In this document: positions 15,422-23,379 of the stretch, piece after piece
How positions within the stretch are numbered: position 1 is the first letter of the stretch
How the letters are laid out: each line of letters starts with the position of its first letter
NCBI GenBank assembly: GCA_017459075.1
Contig: JAFUDQ010000007.1
Location: 62,001 to 126,000 of the forward strand
From: Bacteroidales bacterium
Lineage (GTDB): Bacteria > Bacteroidota > Bacteroidia > Bacteroidales > UBA932
DNA: 64,000 bases
Reading direction: 5' to 3'
Translations under genes and position numbers: made by a program
The notes under the pieces: model-generated
Seen by the model: only the letters and a program-made list of their open reading frames with translations
What the model was told of the DNA's origin: nothing
Databases searched by the model: none

Positions 15422-15874
15422 TTAATAATAGTGGACGGGGCTTTCTGAAATTATTACAATAATCCGAATTATGATATATATAGTTTGTAAAATTATCAGG
15501 GCTAAAAGCCAATTCTTATTTCTGGACCACCATGTTGTTTTAATTACCTTCTTCTCCGTAGGAGCGTTAGTGCAAACAATTCTCCCGCAATTGTGACATT
15601 GCTTTTGACCGATGTGAAGAGGAGCATAACACTGGGGGCATTTAAACATAAGATCCTGCGGAGCCCAGGAGCGAAGAATACTGTTCAGGTCGTCAACATA
15701 TTTTCTGGATTCGCCCTCTGTGCAATTCTTCATATACATGTAGTATCTTACGGCATTGAGATATGCCTTGTCTTCTACAAGGATTCTTGCTACTTCGTTT
15801 CTGATGTCCAGATCTGCCGATGCTTCCGGGGTCATTGACATCTCCATGCCCGGCTGATTGTTAATCTGTTCCAT
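15422..15874 (-). CDS. Zinc-ribbon membrane protein, unknown function
   Basis: A 150-residue protein. Residues 1-70 are helical and polar. A zinc ribbon with two CxxC pairs follows at about 79-97 (FKCPQCYAPLH, then CHNCGRIVC), and a hydrophobic helix lies near the C-terminus (NWLLALIILQTIYIIIRIIVII). It should be anchored in the inner membrane with the ribbon in the cytoplasm. Three more proteins with CPxCGEEIP-type ribbons plus membrane helices are encoded at 20.5-22.6 kb. No function is known. Confidence 0.7.
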   Translation of the reverse strand: MEQINNQPGMEMSMTPEASADLDIRNEVARILVEDKAYLNAVRYYMYMKNCTEGESRKYVDDLNSILRSWAPQDLMFKCPQCYAPLHIGQKQCHNCGRIVCTNAPTEKKVIKTTWWSRNKNWLLALIILQTIYIIIRIIVIISESPVHYY

Positions 15875-15887
15875 GGTGTATAGTATG

Positions 15888-16250
15888 TTATTGGTTTTTA
15901 TCGGCAGGGGCCTTTGGTGTTCTCACTCTGTGGGGAATGTTTTCCGGGAGGACCATGGAGAGTTCCATGAAGCCGGCGTAGTCATCGCCATCATACCAGG
16001 GGCATTGGAAGATAAGCTTCTTAACACCTTCTTTTTCAACGGTGTAGACGTTGTTACGAGGGTTTACCAGCATGTCTGCCAACATGCTTCTGGCCGGTTC
16101 CGGATGGCAATCCAGAACATTTTGTCCGATGATGTCCTGACCGGGCTTCAGGAATGTTTTCCTGGACTTCTGGTTCATGTCCAGAATGGTTCCATCTTTT
16201 GCGCAGATGGTCACTGCCACATCTACGCCCTCAAAGTAATCTCGTTTCAT
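15888..16250 (-). CDS. PAS-domain protein
   Basis: A 120-residue protein that is essentially one PAS domain: DVAVTICAKDGTILDMNQKS, then GQDIIGQNVLDCHPEPARSM, a typical PAS core, and FQCPWYDGDDYAGFMELSMV near its end. No kinase, cyclase or DNA-binding domain is attached. It probably senses a ligand and acts by protein contact. It lies just upstream of the zinc-ribbon gene on the same strand (13 bp gap), so they may be co-transcribed, and is divergent from gltS. Confidence 0.8.
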   Translation of the reverse strand: MKRDYFEGVDVAVTICAKDGTILDMNQKSRKTFLKPGQDIIGQNVLDCHPEPARSMLADMLVNPRNNVYTVEKEGVKKLIFQCPWYDGDDYAGFMELSMVLPENIPHRVRTPKAPADKNQ

Positions 16251-16276
16251 GGTTACGAAGATACGAATTTATTTGC

Positions 16277-16284
16277 TATTTTTG
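16277..16284 (+). promoter_or_regulatory. gltS promoter -7 box
   Basis: TATTTTTG, a TAnnTTTG match ending 9 bp before the ATG at 16294, so transcription probably starts within about 3 nt of the start codon. This excludes the upstream in-frame ATG at 16249. Confidence 0.6.
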
Positions 16285-16293
16285 CAAGTAATT

Positions 16294-17529
16294 ATGGAGC
16301 AACAGGTAGTACTGGATATGTATATGACAGCGGGAGTGGGCGTTGTGGCCCTGCTCCTGGGAATGTTCTTTACCCGCGTGGCGCCGGTCCTGAAGCGCCT
16401 GTGCATTCCAACGCCGGTTTCCGGAGGCCTTGCCATCTCCCTCCTGACCCTTGCCCTCCATTATATTTTCAAGGCCGATTTCCTCTTTGACGGCACCATT
16501 AAAGACATCTGCATGATGCTCTTTTTCACCTCCGTAGGCTTCCAATCCAACCTAAAGGTGCTTAAACAGGGCGGCAAACTACTGGTAATCCTTGTAGGCC
16601 TGGTCGCCCTGCTTATCATCATGCAGAACGTGCTGTCCGTAGGCATATCCAAAGGCATGAACCTGGACCCCTTGGTAGGCATGGCAACAGGTTCTATCCC
16701 CATGGCAGGAGGCCATGGCACCGCCGGCGGCTTCTCTTCCGTCTTGCAAGACCTCGGCCTTGCCGGGGCTCCATCGGTAACGATGGCTGCGGCCACCTTC
16801 GGCCTCGTGGCCGGCTCGCTGATTGGCGGTCCCATCGCAGAACTCCTTATACGAAAGCACCATCTTGCCAGTGAATCAGGTTCGTCAGACGTAGTCGTAA
16901 CCATAGAATCCAGCGACGCCTCGCAGGAAAGCCGAGAGGAACACCTCTCTTCAGAAGAAAAGTCCTTCCGGCGCTACTCCATGGCCGCTTTCCAGCTCTT
17001 TCTGGCAATGGCTCTGGGCATGTGCCTTAGCAAAATCCTGGCCCTTACCGGCATCACCTTCCCCACTTACTTCGGCGCCCTTATAGTAGCCGCCATCATC
17101 CGCAACATCAGCGAATTCTGTGGTGGCGGAAGTCGCATCAGGCTGGCCCTTGACAAAATAGTCTCCATCGGCAACATCTGCCTGTCCCTCTTCCTTGGAA
17201 TGGCCATGGCAACCCTCAAACTTTGGGAACTCTCCGGGCTGATGCTTCCGCTTGTTGTAATCCTCCTTGCGCAAACCGCCTTTATGGCCATCTTTGCAAG
17301 GTTCGTGGCCTTTCCGGCCCTTGGCAAGACTTATGATGCCGCTGTCCTGGTGAGCGGAGTGTGCGGATTCGGCCTTGGCGCAACCCCCAATGCAATGGCA
17401 AACATGTCGGCCGTATGTTACAAATACCATTATGCGGTGAATCCTTTCATCATCGTACCGATAGTTGGGGCGATGTTCGTGGACATCATCAACACCGGTG
17501 TCATCACCTTCTTCCTGAACATCATCTGA
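16294..17529 (+). CDS. gltS: Sodium/glutamate symporter
   Basis: A 411-residue protein with about ten to twelve membrane helices. Family signatures include GMFFTRVAPVLKRLCIPTPVSGG near the start, GMATGSIPMAGGHGTAGGF in the first re-entrant loop and GVCGFGLGATPNAMANM in the second. GltS couples sodium to glutamate uptake. The start at 16294 is chosen because the -7 box lies immediately upstream. It ends 1 bp before the EamA transporter, so the two form an operon. Confidence 0.92.
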   Translation: MEQQVVLDMYMTAGVGVVALLLGMFFTRVAPVLKRLCIPTPVSGGLAISLLTLALHYIFKADFLFDGTIKDICMMLFFTSVGFQSNLKVLKQGGKLLVILVGLVALLIIMQNVLSVGISKGMNLDPLVGMATGSIPMAGGHGTAGGFSSVLQDLGLAGAPSVTMAAATFGLVAGSLIGGPIAELLIRKHHLASESGSSDVVVTIESSDASQESREEHLSSEEKSFRRYSMAAFQLFLAMALGMCLSKILALTGITFPTYFGALIVAAIIRNISEFCGGGSRIRLALDKIVSIGNICLSLFLGMAMATLKLWELSGLMLPLVVILLAQTAFMAIFARFVAFPALGKTYDAAVLVSGVCGFGLGATPNAMANMSAVCYKYHYAVNPFIIVPIVGAMFVDIINTGVITFFLNII

Positions 17530-17530
17530 T

Positions 17531-18409
17531 ATGTGGTGGGCTCTGGCGTTCCTGTCCGCCCTTCTTCTGGGCTTTTACGACTCGTTCAAAAAGGCGTCCC
17601 TAAAGGGGAATGCTGTTATACCCGTGCTGTTTCTTAACACAGTTTTCTGCGCCCTGATATTGCTACCCTTTGCGATACAGACGGGTTGGGGCAACTGGTA
17701 CATTCAAAAGCATATCATCCTGAAGAGCGTTATTGTCCTATCGTCCTGGCTGGCAGGCTATTACGCAATGAAATACCTGCCGCTTACAATCGTTGGGCCA
17801 ATCAACGCCACAAGGCCGGTAATGGTCCTTATCGGCGCAATGATAATCTTTGGAGAAAGGCTTAACCTGTATCAGTGGATTGGTGTTACGCTGGCCATCA
17901 TTTCATTCTTCCTGCTCAGCCGCAGCGGCCGCAAAGAAGGTATAGACTTCCGGCACAACAAGTGGATATGGTGCCTTGTGCTGGCGGCGGTTATTGGGGC
18001 TTGCAGCGGCCTGTACGACCGGTATCTCATGGCCCCTGTGGGCCGCGGGGGAGTAGGCCTGGACCGGATGCAGGTGCTTTCCTGGTACAATATTTACCAG
18101 GCGGCGATGATGGCGGTAATGCTCCTTCTGGTCTGGTATCCCCGCCGCGCCGTCACAACTCCCTTCCATTGGCAATGGACCATCCCGTTTATCAGTATTT
18201 TCCTTTGCGGGGCCGATTTTGTCTACATGTGGGCCCTCACTGCCGATGATGCCATGATTTCCGTTGTGTCGATGATTCGCCGTGGCAGCGTTGTAGTCAG
18301 CTTCCTCTTCGGAGCCATTGCCTTCAAGGAAAAGAACCTCAAAGCCAAGGCCCTGGACCTTGCCCTCGTCCTCCTTGGAATGGTCTTCCTGTATCTGGGC
18401 TCCAAATAG
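17531..18409 (+). CDS. EamA/DMT family transporter
   Basis: A 292-residue protein with ten predicted helices in two repeats. The first starts at ALAFLSALLLGFYDSFKKAS and includes YLPLTIVGPINATRPVMVL. The second starts at WCLVLAAVIGACSGLYDRYL and contains VSMIRRGSVVVSFLFGAIAF. This is the drug/metabolite transporter fold; the substrate is unknown, possibly an amino acid or derivative because it follows gltS by 1 bp. Confidence 0.85.
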   Translation: MWWALAFLSALLLGFYDSFKKASLKGNAVIPVLFLNTVFCALILLPFAIQTGWGNWYIQKHIILKSVIVLSSWLAGYYAMKYLPLTIVGPINATRPVMVLIGAMIIFGERLNLYQWIGVTLAIISFFLLSRSGRKEGIDFRHNKWIWCLVLAAVIGACSGLYDRYLMAPVGRGGVGLDRMQVLSWYNIYQAAMMAVMLLLVWYPRRAVTTPFHWQWTIPFISIFLCGADFVYMWALTADDAMISVVSMIRRGSVVVSFLFGAIAFKEKNLKAKALDLALVLLGMVFLYLGSK

Positions 18410-18439
18410 ATATTATCTGTAAGGGAATGTGCAAATAAT

Positions 18440-18465
18440 CTGTACATCAGCGTGCACATGGACAT
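18440..18465 (-). pseudogene. Fragment resembling the lipoprotein gene at 19174
   Basis: 24 of 26 bases match 19292-19317, inside the lipoprotein gene, in the same orientation. In that frame both encode an MSMCxLMYR peptide. It looks like a gene remnant or partial duplication on the far side of the MntA/HepT locus. Confidence 0.45.
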
Positions 18466-18472
18466 AAGATTC

Positions 18473-18773
18473 TTATAATTCGGATAGGAGACTCTCTATC
18501 TGTGGTTTCAGTTGTGGGATGTCCTTGTCAATGGTATCCCATAGCTGTTTAGGCTCTATCTGATAATATCCATGAACCAAAACATGCCGCATACCTTCGA
18601 TAGCATCCCATTCAACTTCTGTATGTAATCTCAACATGCTTAACAAATCCAAAGTAAATAATGGGATCGTTTGCCTGTTCCGGTGTGGCGTACTTGGCGC
18701 GGCTCTGTTCGATAGTAATGATTGCGTCCAGAATATGTTGGAGGCGTTCGCGGTCTCTAGCTGGCTCTCTCAT
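18473..18773 (-). pseudogene. hepT: HepT-like (DUF86/HEPN) toxin, degraded
   Basis: On the minus strand the N-terminal part (MREPARDRERLQHILDAI to YFGFVKHVEI) is followed by a stop. The C-terminal part resumes in another frame (EVEWDAIEGMRHVLVHGYYQ to ESLLSEL). The helical segment normally between them is missing, so an out-of-frame deletion of roughly 50 bp has occurred. The RNase motif Rx4H (RHVLVH) survives in the second fragment. HepT is the HEPN RNase toxin of MntA/HepT systems. The start overlaps the end of mntA by 17 bp, the normal arrangement. Confidence 0.8.
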
Positions 18774-19065
18774 AGACTAGGATTTTATCATGATTGGCAC
18801 TTTGGGCCGCAAAAGGTAAAAGCCTACCCTCTTCAACCAAGTCAACTCTTACGCCCAAAGCTTTGCTGAGTTCTACCATAATGCGAGATATGTCCAAGAG
18901 AGATAAACTGCTACCAGCATCGTATTGAACAAGAATGTCGATATCACTCTGTGGGGTCTCTTCCCCCCGGGAATAAGAGCCAAAAATCCATGCTCGAATA
19001 ACAGGCTTTCCGGAAAGGACAGCTTGGATTTTCGGGACCATAGTATTGACTCTTTTACTTATCAT
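18757..19065 (-). CDS. mntA: MntA-like nucleotidyltransferase antitoxin
   Basis: A 102-residue minimal nucleotidyltransferase. The catalytic motif GSYSRGEETPQSDIDILVQY contains GSx10DxD, and the later VRVDLVEEG provides the third acidic residue. MntA antitoxins neutralise HepT by AMPylation. The toxin partner directly downstream is broken, so this copy is an orphan. The -7 box at 19078-19071 would start transcription near 19064, so the ATG at 19041 (MVPKIQAVL) is a likely alternative start. Confidence 0.85.
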   Translation of the reverse strand: MISKRVNTMVPKIQAVLSGKPVIRAWIFGSYSRGEETPQSDIDILVQYDAGSSLSLLDISRIMVELSKALGVRVDLVEEGRLLPFAAQSANHDKILVYERAS

Positions 19066-19070
19066 ATATG

Positions 19071-19078
19071 CAAAGATA
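19071..19078 (-). promoter_or_regulatory. mntA promoter -7 box
   Basis: Minus-strand TATCTTTG, a TAnnTTTG match directly upstream of mntA. Confidence 0.55.
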
Positions 19079-19173
19079 GTGATTTTATAAAAAATCCCTG
19101 CTTTTTTCCCTTAATTCTGCGAAGTACGCAAATAATCAAGCCTAAACTTGCGTATTGCCGGAGTGGCATTGTG

Positions 19174-20121
19174 CTATTTGTATTCGATAGCAACTGAGGA
19201 GGGTACTTTGAGGACTTCAAAAACAGTGTTTTTGGGAAGAATGAGCTTTTTCAGGAAGGGCACAGTGCCGGGATCTTCCCCAAAATCAATCCTGTACATC
19301 AGCGGACACATGGACATGTCTATGACTTCTGCTTCAGAGCCGGTAAGTACGAATGTGTCCATTCTGGGGTTGTTTTCAAAGTGGATTTCCTTGAACGGAA
19401 CGCCGTAAACCTCTATGTTCTCAAGGGCAGGAGCGCCTGCGAAGTTCAGATTGGAGATTTTGGTACCATCGGCCCGGAATTTCTTGAGCAGCGGGTTATC
19501 AAAGCCGATGCTTTCTATGTTGTCTCCACTAATGTGTGCGTTGTCCAGTTTTTTAAGAGGCGACAGGTCTACGGTTTTAATTAACGGGCTGGTAAACCAG
19601 AACAGGGTTACATTGGGAAACAGTTCCAGGCCGGCACAGGATTCTATGGCAACCCTGTCTTCACTCAGGTTCATATTTGTTACCGCTTCCCGTTCTGCCT
19701 GGGACAGATCCCCGTCACCATCGGCATCAAATTTACCTAAAGCCCAACGCCAAAGAGCCTCGTCGCAGGGGATATCCTTGGTGCGGAAGACTCTTTTTGC
19801 CAGTTTGCGCTCTTCTTTTCCGTTGGTATAGAAGACCTCATAGTTGTATTGCGTATTCGCCTGCAGGCCCGTCAGGTTGCACGTTACCACTCCGTTTTCC
19901 AGGGATCCGGTGATTTTTTTTGTTTCTTCTGCCGATGCCGTCAGATACAGACCCGCGGACAGGATTCTGTCTGCATAGGTGAAACTGGCAGCGATGGTGG
20001 CACTGTAGTAGCCTATATCTTCCGATACGCTTGAAAGTGCCGGTTCCGTAACCTCCTGCTTCGATTTGGAACACTGAACAAACAGAGCCAGTACAAATAG
20101 GATATAGTAAATATGTTTCAT
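19174..20121 (-). CDS. Lipoprotein with fibronectin-like and EF-hand-like segments
   Basis: A 315-residue lipoprotein (MKHIYYILFVLALFVQCSKS). A fibronectin-III/immunoglobulin-like domain lies at about residues 35-110 (YYSATIAASFTYADRILSAG). An EF-hand-like DADGDGDLSQAE near residue 134 suggests calcium binding, and leucine-rich-repeat-like sequence runs to the end (LSPLKKLDNAHISGDNIESI). The start at 20121 is chosen over 20145 because the -7 box is at 20150-20143. It is probably surface-exposed; the ligand is unknown. A short matching fragment lies at 18440. Confidence 0.75.
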   Translation of the reverse strand: MKHIYYILFVLALFVQCSKSKQEVTEPALSSVSEDIGYYSATIAASFTYADRILSAGLYLTASAEETKKITGSLENGVVTCNLTGLQANTQYNYEVFYTNGKEERKLAKRVFRTKDIPCDEALWRWALGKFDADGDGDLSQAEREAVTNMNLSEDRVAIESCAGLELFPNVTLFWFTSPLIKTVDLSPLKKLDNAHISGDNIESIGFDNPLLKKFRADGTKISNLNFAGAPALENIEVYGVPFKEIHFENNPRMDTFVLTGSEAEVIDMSMCPLMYRIDFGEDPGTVPFLKKLILPKNTVFEVLKVPSSVAIEYK

Positions 20122-20142
20122 ATACTCGATGCCGATATGAAA

Positions 20143-20150
20143 CAAAAATA
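20143..20150 (-). promoter_or_regulatory. Lipoprotein gene promoter -7 box
   Basis: Minus-strand TATTTTTG, a TAnnTTTG match 21 bp upstream of the ATG at 20121. Confidence 0.55.
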
Positions 20151-20234
20151 AGAAAATTGCAGAAACATTCCTGCAATTTTCCTTAAATTCTGCGTAATTC
20201 GCCTATGCGAATCTATGATTTACAGCTAAAAGCC

Positions 20235-20408
20235 CTATTTTCTCTTTGAAAATACGCCCATTGATCTAAGGGTGAACAATATACCACCGATTATAGAGAA
20301 AATAAAGTAATCTAAAATATGGAAATTGAAAAGGTCGTTACCCTCAGTAAAGTCACCTTTACCATTTCTAGCTTCCCAAAGCTGTATTGCATAAGATTTA
20401 TTTTCCAT
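20235..20408 (-). CDS. Small membrane protein, unknown
   Basis: A 57-residue protein (MENKSYAIQLWEARNGKGDF) with one hydrophobic helix (YFIFSIIGGILFTL) and a basic C-terminus (FSKRK). A -7 box at 20433-20426 supports transcription and favours this ATG or the one at 20417. It resembles no family I recognise. It lies downstream of the zinc-ribbon cluster on the same strand. Confidence 0.5.
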   Translation of the reverse strand: MENKSYAIQLWEARNGKGDFTEGNDLFNFHILDYFIFSIIGGILFTLRSMGVFSKRK

Positions 20409-20425
20409 AACAAACATATTTTTCG

Positions 20426-20433
20426 CAAAAGTA
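20426..20433 (-). promoter_or_regulatory. Small membrane protein promoter -7 box
   Basis: Minus-strand TACTTTTG, a TAnnTTTG match 17 bp upstream of the ATG at 20408. Confidence 0.45.
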
Positions 20434-20480
20434 TATAATGTGACGTTTTATTTCAAGTCCACAAAAGGTTCATTTTTTAA

Positions 20481-20684
20481 TTATACAATCAATTTCAGAA
20501 CATAGTAAATAGCAATGACAACGATCATCACAATAATCCATATTTGGTTTCCTAAACTTCTTTCATACTTTACCGAGGTATCCATCGGAATATCATCTTT
20601 TGGCAGCTCTTCTCTACAGTATTTGCACTTTGTTGCCTTTGCGGGAATCTCCTCTCCGCAATAAGGGCATTTTTTCGTTTCCAT
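20481..20684 (-). CDS. Small zinc-ribbon membrane protein
   Basis: A 67-residue protein starting METKKCPYCGEEIPAKATK. Two CxxC pairs (CPYC, CKYC) form a zinc ribbon, followed by a charged linker and a C-terminal membrane helix (IWIIVMIVVIAIYYVLKLIV). The longer in-frame upstream extension has no such character. It begins 2 bp after the zinc-ribbon/TonB protein gene, so it is the third gene of a three-gene unit. The ribbon is nearly identical to that of the 21925 gene. Confidence 0.75.
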   Translation of the reverse strand: METKKCPYCGEEIPAKATKCKYCREELPKDDIPMDTSVKYERSLGNQIWIIVMIVVIAIYYVLKLIV

Positions 20685-20686
20685 TT

Positions 20687-21919
20687 TTAACGTAATTGAA
20701 AAATAACCGGGAATATGTAAGATACATTTACAGGGAGTCCATCTTGTTTGCCGGGTTCCCATTTAGGAGAACTGGATACAACCCTTATTGCTTCAGCATC
20801 AAGATCCTGATCAAGACCTCTAATTATTTTTACATCCTTTAGATATCCTTCTTTATCTATTGTAAATCCTACAATAACTCTGCCCTGGTTACCGTTTATC
20901 TTAGCAGTCTCCGGATAATCAAGGTTTTGATTCACCCATTTATTGAACTCGTTGGCATCGCCGCCATTGAATGAAGGCTTCTGCTCTACAAGTTGGAACG
21001 GGATTACATCGTCTACGATGTCGTCTTCTGTCTCACTTTCATCTGACAAAACAGGTATCTCAGGGGCAGGGGTCGGCGGTGGCGGAGTGGAGTTCCAGTT
21101 GAAGTCTAAAATTTCTTGGGATTCACTAAACCTATAGGTGCTTCCAGAAGGGCCGTATTCAGAATTTATAAGGGAGGATACAATGGAATAAAAACTTTCA
21201 TTAACACTGTTATCGGCGACACTGGAAATGAAAGCCAATGTTGTAATCAGGTAAGGACCGGTCAGAGTGTATCTTATATAACCCAATGCTCGTTCGCCGT
21301 CTAATCTGGCGCTGAAATTCCTGCTGACTGAATTAATGTTCTTCCGATACTCATAGTGAATCGAATCTACGTAATCGGTACTTAAACTATGTTTTTCCCC
21401 ATCTTCATCATTAATTCCTTCCAGAAAGTCACTGAAATAATCATCAAGATTATCACTTGATAGTGCCTCAGATAAATCTCTTATCGAAGTTTCCCTGTAT
21501 TCGCTATCCTTATCAATATATATTACTAAAACGTTGTCTTCATTTTTATCGCTGATGGTATAAGAATATGTATTATCCTCATCGTCGTAGTCCTTTTCTA
21601 TTACGGCGAATCCGGCAGGTATTGTCCATGACAATTTCTCATGAGTGAGTGTGCTGCCATTGAAGTCGTAACAGTCGGAATTATCGAAATTATTCGGATT
21701 ATCTTTTTTGCCAGATAACAATACAAAAGCTATCGTAATGGCGCCGATAATACCAACGGTAATCATTATCCACAACCATGTTTTACTGCTCTTTGCAGAG
21801 GGCTTATTTGTGGTTGTAGGATTTGCTTCCGGAGTCAGCCATTCTTTGCAATGACTGCATTTAACTGCATCTACGGGGATCTCTTCTCCGCAAAAGGGAC
21901 AAATTTTTGTGTTTTTCAT
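20687..21919 (-). CDS. Zinc-ribbon, single-TM protein with TonB C-terminal domain
   Basis: A 410-residue protein with three parts. The N-terminal zinc ribbon (CPFCGEEIP, CSHCKEW) is at residues 7-27. A membrane helix lies at about 48-69 (TWLWIMITVGIIGAITIAFV). A periplasmic region of about 250 residues, PsbP/DUF-like in character, runs to a Pro-rich linker. The C-terminal TonB domain (NQGRVIVGFTIDKEGYLKDV to the end FPVIFQLR) ends in almost the same residues as the M56 protein at 2755. The topology, with a cytoplasmic ribbon and periplasmic TonB domain, suggests transmembrane signalling or energy transfer; the function is unknown. Confidence 0.8.
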   Translation of the reverse strand: MKNTKICPFCGEEIPVDAVKCSHCKEWLTPEANPTTTNKPSAKSSKTWLWIMITVGIIGAITIAFVLLSGKKDNPNNFDNSDCYDFNGSTLTHEKLSWTIPAGFAVIEKDYDDEDNTYSYTISDKNEDNVLVIYIDKDSEYRETSIRDLSEALSSDNLDDYFSDFLEGINDEDGEKHSLSTDYVDSIHYEYRKNINSVSRNFSARLDGERALGYIRYTLTGPYLITTLAFISSVADNSVNESFYSIVSSLINSEYGPSGSTYRFSESQEILDFNWNSTPPPPTPAPEIPVLSDESETEDDIVDDVIPFQLVEQKPSFNGGDANEFNKWVNQNLDYPETAKINGNQGRVIVGFTIDKEGYLKDVKIIRGLDQDLDAEAIRVVSSSPKWEPGKQDGLPVNVSYIFPVIFQLR

Positions 21920-21924
21920 ATGAT

Positions 21925-22599
21925 TTAATGATTATGTCTGTAAAATAGCTGATTTGCAGTATGATATTCTACAACTGCTTCATAGATGGCGCTGGCGACA
22001 ATAAAATGCAAAGCATACTTTGAATTGGAAGACGAGGGATCTTCCAGAAAAGCCAGAAGGCAAATGATGGAGAAAAAAAACAATGCGATTTGTAACCACC
22101 ACATGACACTTAAATCCTTGTATCCATCGTTGCTAAGAAAACATGTAAATATTATTTGAATGATAATAATAAACACCATTGAGGCGAGAAAAACAATGCC
22201 TAGAATCCCGGCAATTAAATCATCATCTATGGAGTCGTCAGGTAAACAACTTATCCAGCCGAGAGCAATAGTTGATGCAAACAATATTATGCCGAAAGTT
22301 TTTAATCTACTTGTAATGTTTGATTTGCTAAATGCTATTGTAAACAAAACGCCAAGGATTGAGCAAATAAAACTGTCAATTATACCTATACCGGCAATGG
22401 ACCCATCTATGTCAAGTGTAGAAATTACACTTGTAATGGCTGCGGCGATGATAAATACAATAATTACCCATTTAGGTATTGGATTGTTTATCATGGCCGG
22501 TGTGTAATCTTGCCATTCTTTACAGTATTTGCACTTTGTTGCCTTTGCGGGAATCTCTTCCCCGCAATAGGGGCATATTTTGATGTCAGGTGACGACAT
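21925..22599 (-). CDS. Zinc-ribbon multi-pass membrane protein
   Basis: A 224-residue protein. The N-terminal ribbon (ICPYCGEEIPAKATKCKYCK) is followed by about five or six membrane helices (WVIIVFIIAAAITSVIS, SFICSILGVLFTIAF, FGIILFASTIALGWI, IVFLASMVFIIIIQIIFTCF, WLQIALFFFSIICLLAFL). It is the first gene of the zinc-ribbon unit, 5 bp before the next. The ATG at 22599 is preferred; one three codons upstream is possible. No known family is recognised beyond the ribbon. Confidence 0.7.
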   Translation of the reverse strand: MSSPDIKICPYCGEEIPAKATKCKYCKEWQDYTPAMINNPIPKWVIIVFIIAAAITSVISTLDIDGSIAGIGIIDSFICSILGVLFTIAFSKSNITSRLKTFGIILFASTIALGWISCLPDDSIDDDLIAGILGIVFLASMVFIIIIQIIFTCFLSNDGYKDLSVMWWLQIALFFFSIICLLAFLEDPSSSNSKYALHFIVASAIYEAVVEYHTANQLFYRHNH

Positions 22600-22638
22600 G
22601 CTATACAAGTCTTAGTGGAATTATCCGTTAAACAATTA

Positions 22639-22646
22639 CAAATATA
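22639..22646 (-). promoter_or_regulatory. Zinc-ribbon operon promoter -7 box
   Basis: Minus-strand TATATTTG, a TAnnTTTG match 39 bp upstream of the ATG at 22599. The rest of the divergent region up to 22851 shows nothing further that I can identify. Confidence 0.55.
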
Positions 22647-22851
22647 AGCAACACCATGCTTGAAGGCCGGTCCATAGTAGGTCCATTTCAAATGAATGGT
22701 GGTCTTGAGACAGTGGCTTTTTATGCTGAATCGATTACAACTCCAGAAAACCTTTTGATTGTGAGCCTTTAATGCCGCCGTTGCGGATAGTAACGGATAG
22801 CGAGAAAGACATAGTATATCAAATTTTGTTGCATATAAAGTAAACTTTTTT

Positions 22852-22859
22852 TATTTTTG
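22852..22859 (+). promoter_or_regulatory. MNT/HEPN operon promoter -7 box
   Basis: TATTTTTG, a TAnnTTTG match 16 bp upstream of the ATG at 22876. Confidence 0.6.
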
Positions 22860-22875
22860 CAGAAAGTAATTGGTT

Positions 22876-23379
22876 ATGATTGATTTGGTGGATATAAAGG
22901 CACTTCGTAAAGCAAGGAAGATGACACAGGAGCAGGTGGGCATCTTGGCTGGAATGAGTAAATCTCAAGTATCCAGAATGGAAAATGGAACTTTAGGAAG
23001 CCCTGATACCTATCAGCGTGTTTTGTCTGCCCTGGGGTATAAAATCAGTGTAAAGATTGAAGATGTCAGAAAGGACAAACCGCTGAATACTGATCGCATT
23101 CTTTCTATGTTAAAAGTTTACTATATATGTAACTTTAATAGATTGGGTATAGAAAGAATCGGCTTATTTGGTAGTTTCGCAAGGGGAGAAGCCGGGGCTG
23201 ACAGTGACATCGATATAATCATATCTCTTAAGAAGCCTAATCTTTTCTTGTATTCGCAAATAGCTGATAATCTGGAAACAGTATTTGGCCGTCGCGTAGA
23301 TCTTGTGTCTGCAAAGGCTCACCATACAGAAAAATTCAAGGAGCAGTTAGAGAAGGAGGCGATATATGTATCCAAATAA
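22876..23379 (+). CDS. XRE-HTH/nucleotidyltransferase fusion antitoxin (MntA-like)
   Basis: A 167-residue protein. Residues 1-62 form an XRE-type HTH (LRKARKMTQEQVGILAGMSK, SQVSRMENG). Residues 75-167 form a minimal nucleotidyltransferase (LFGSFARGEAGADSDIDIII with GSx10DxD, then RRVDLVSAKA). The HTH should let it autoregulate the operon, and the nucleotidyltransferase should modify the HEPN partner. It overlaps the HEPN gene by 14 bp. The ATG at 22876 is used; a TTG at 22870 is in frame but less likely. Confidence 0.88.
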   Translation: MIDLVDIKALRKARKMTQEQVGILAGMSKSQVSRMENGTLGSPDTYQRVLSALGYKISVKIEDVRKDKPLNTDRILSMLKVYYICNFNRLGIERIGLFGSFARGEAGADSDIDIIISLKKPNLFLYSQIADNLETVFGRRVDLVSAKAHHTEKFKEQLEKEAIYVSK

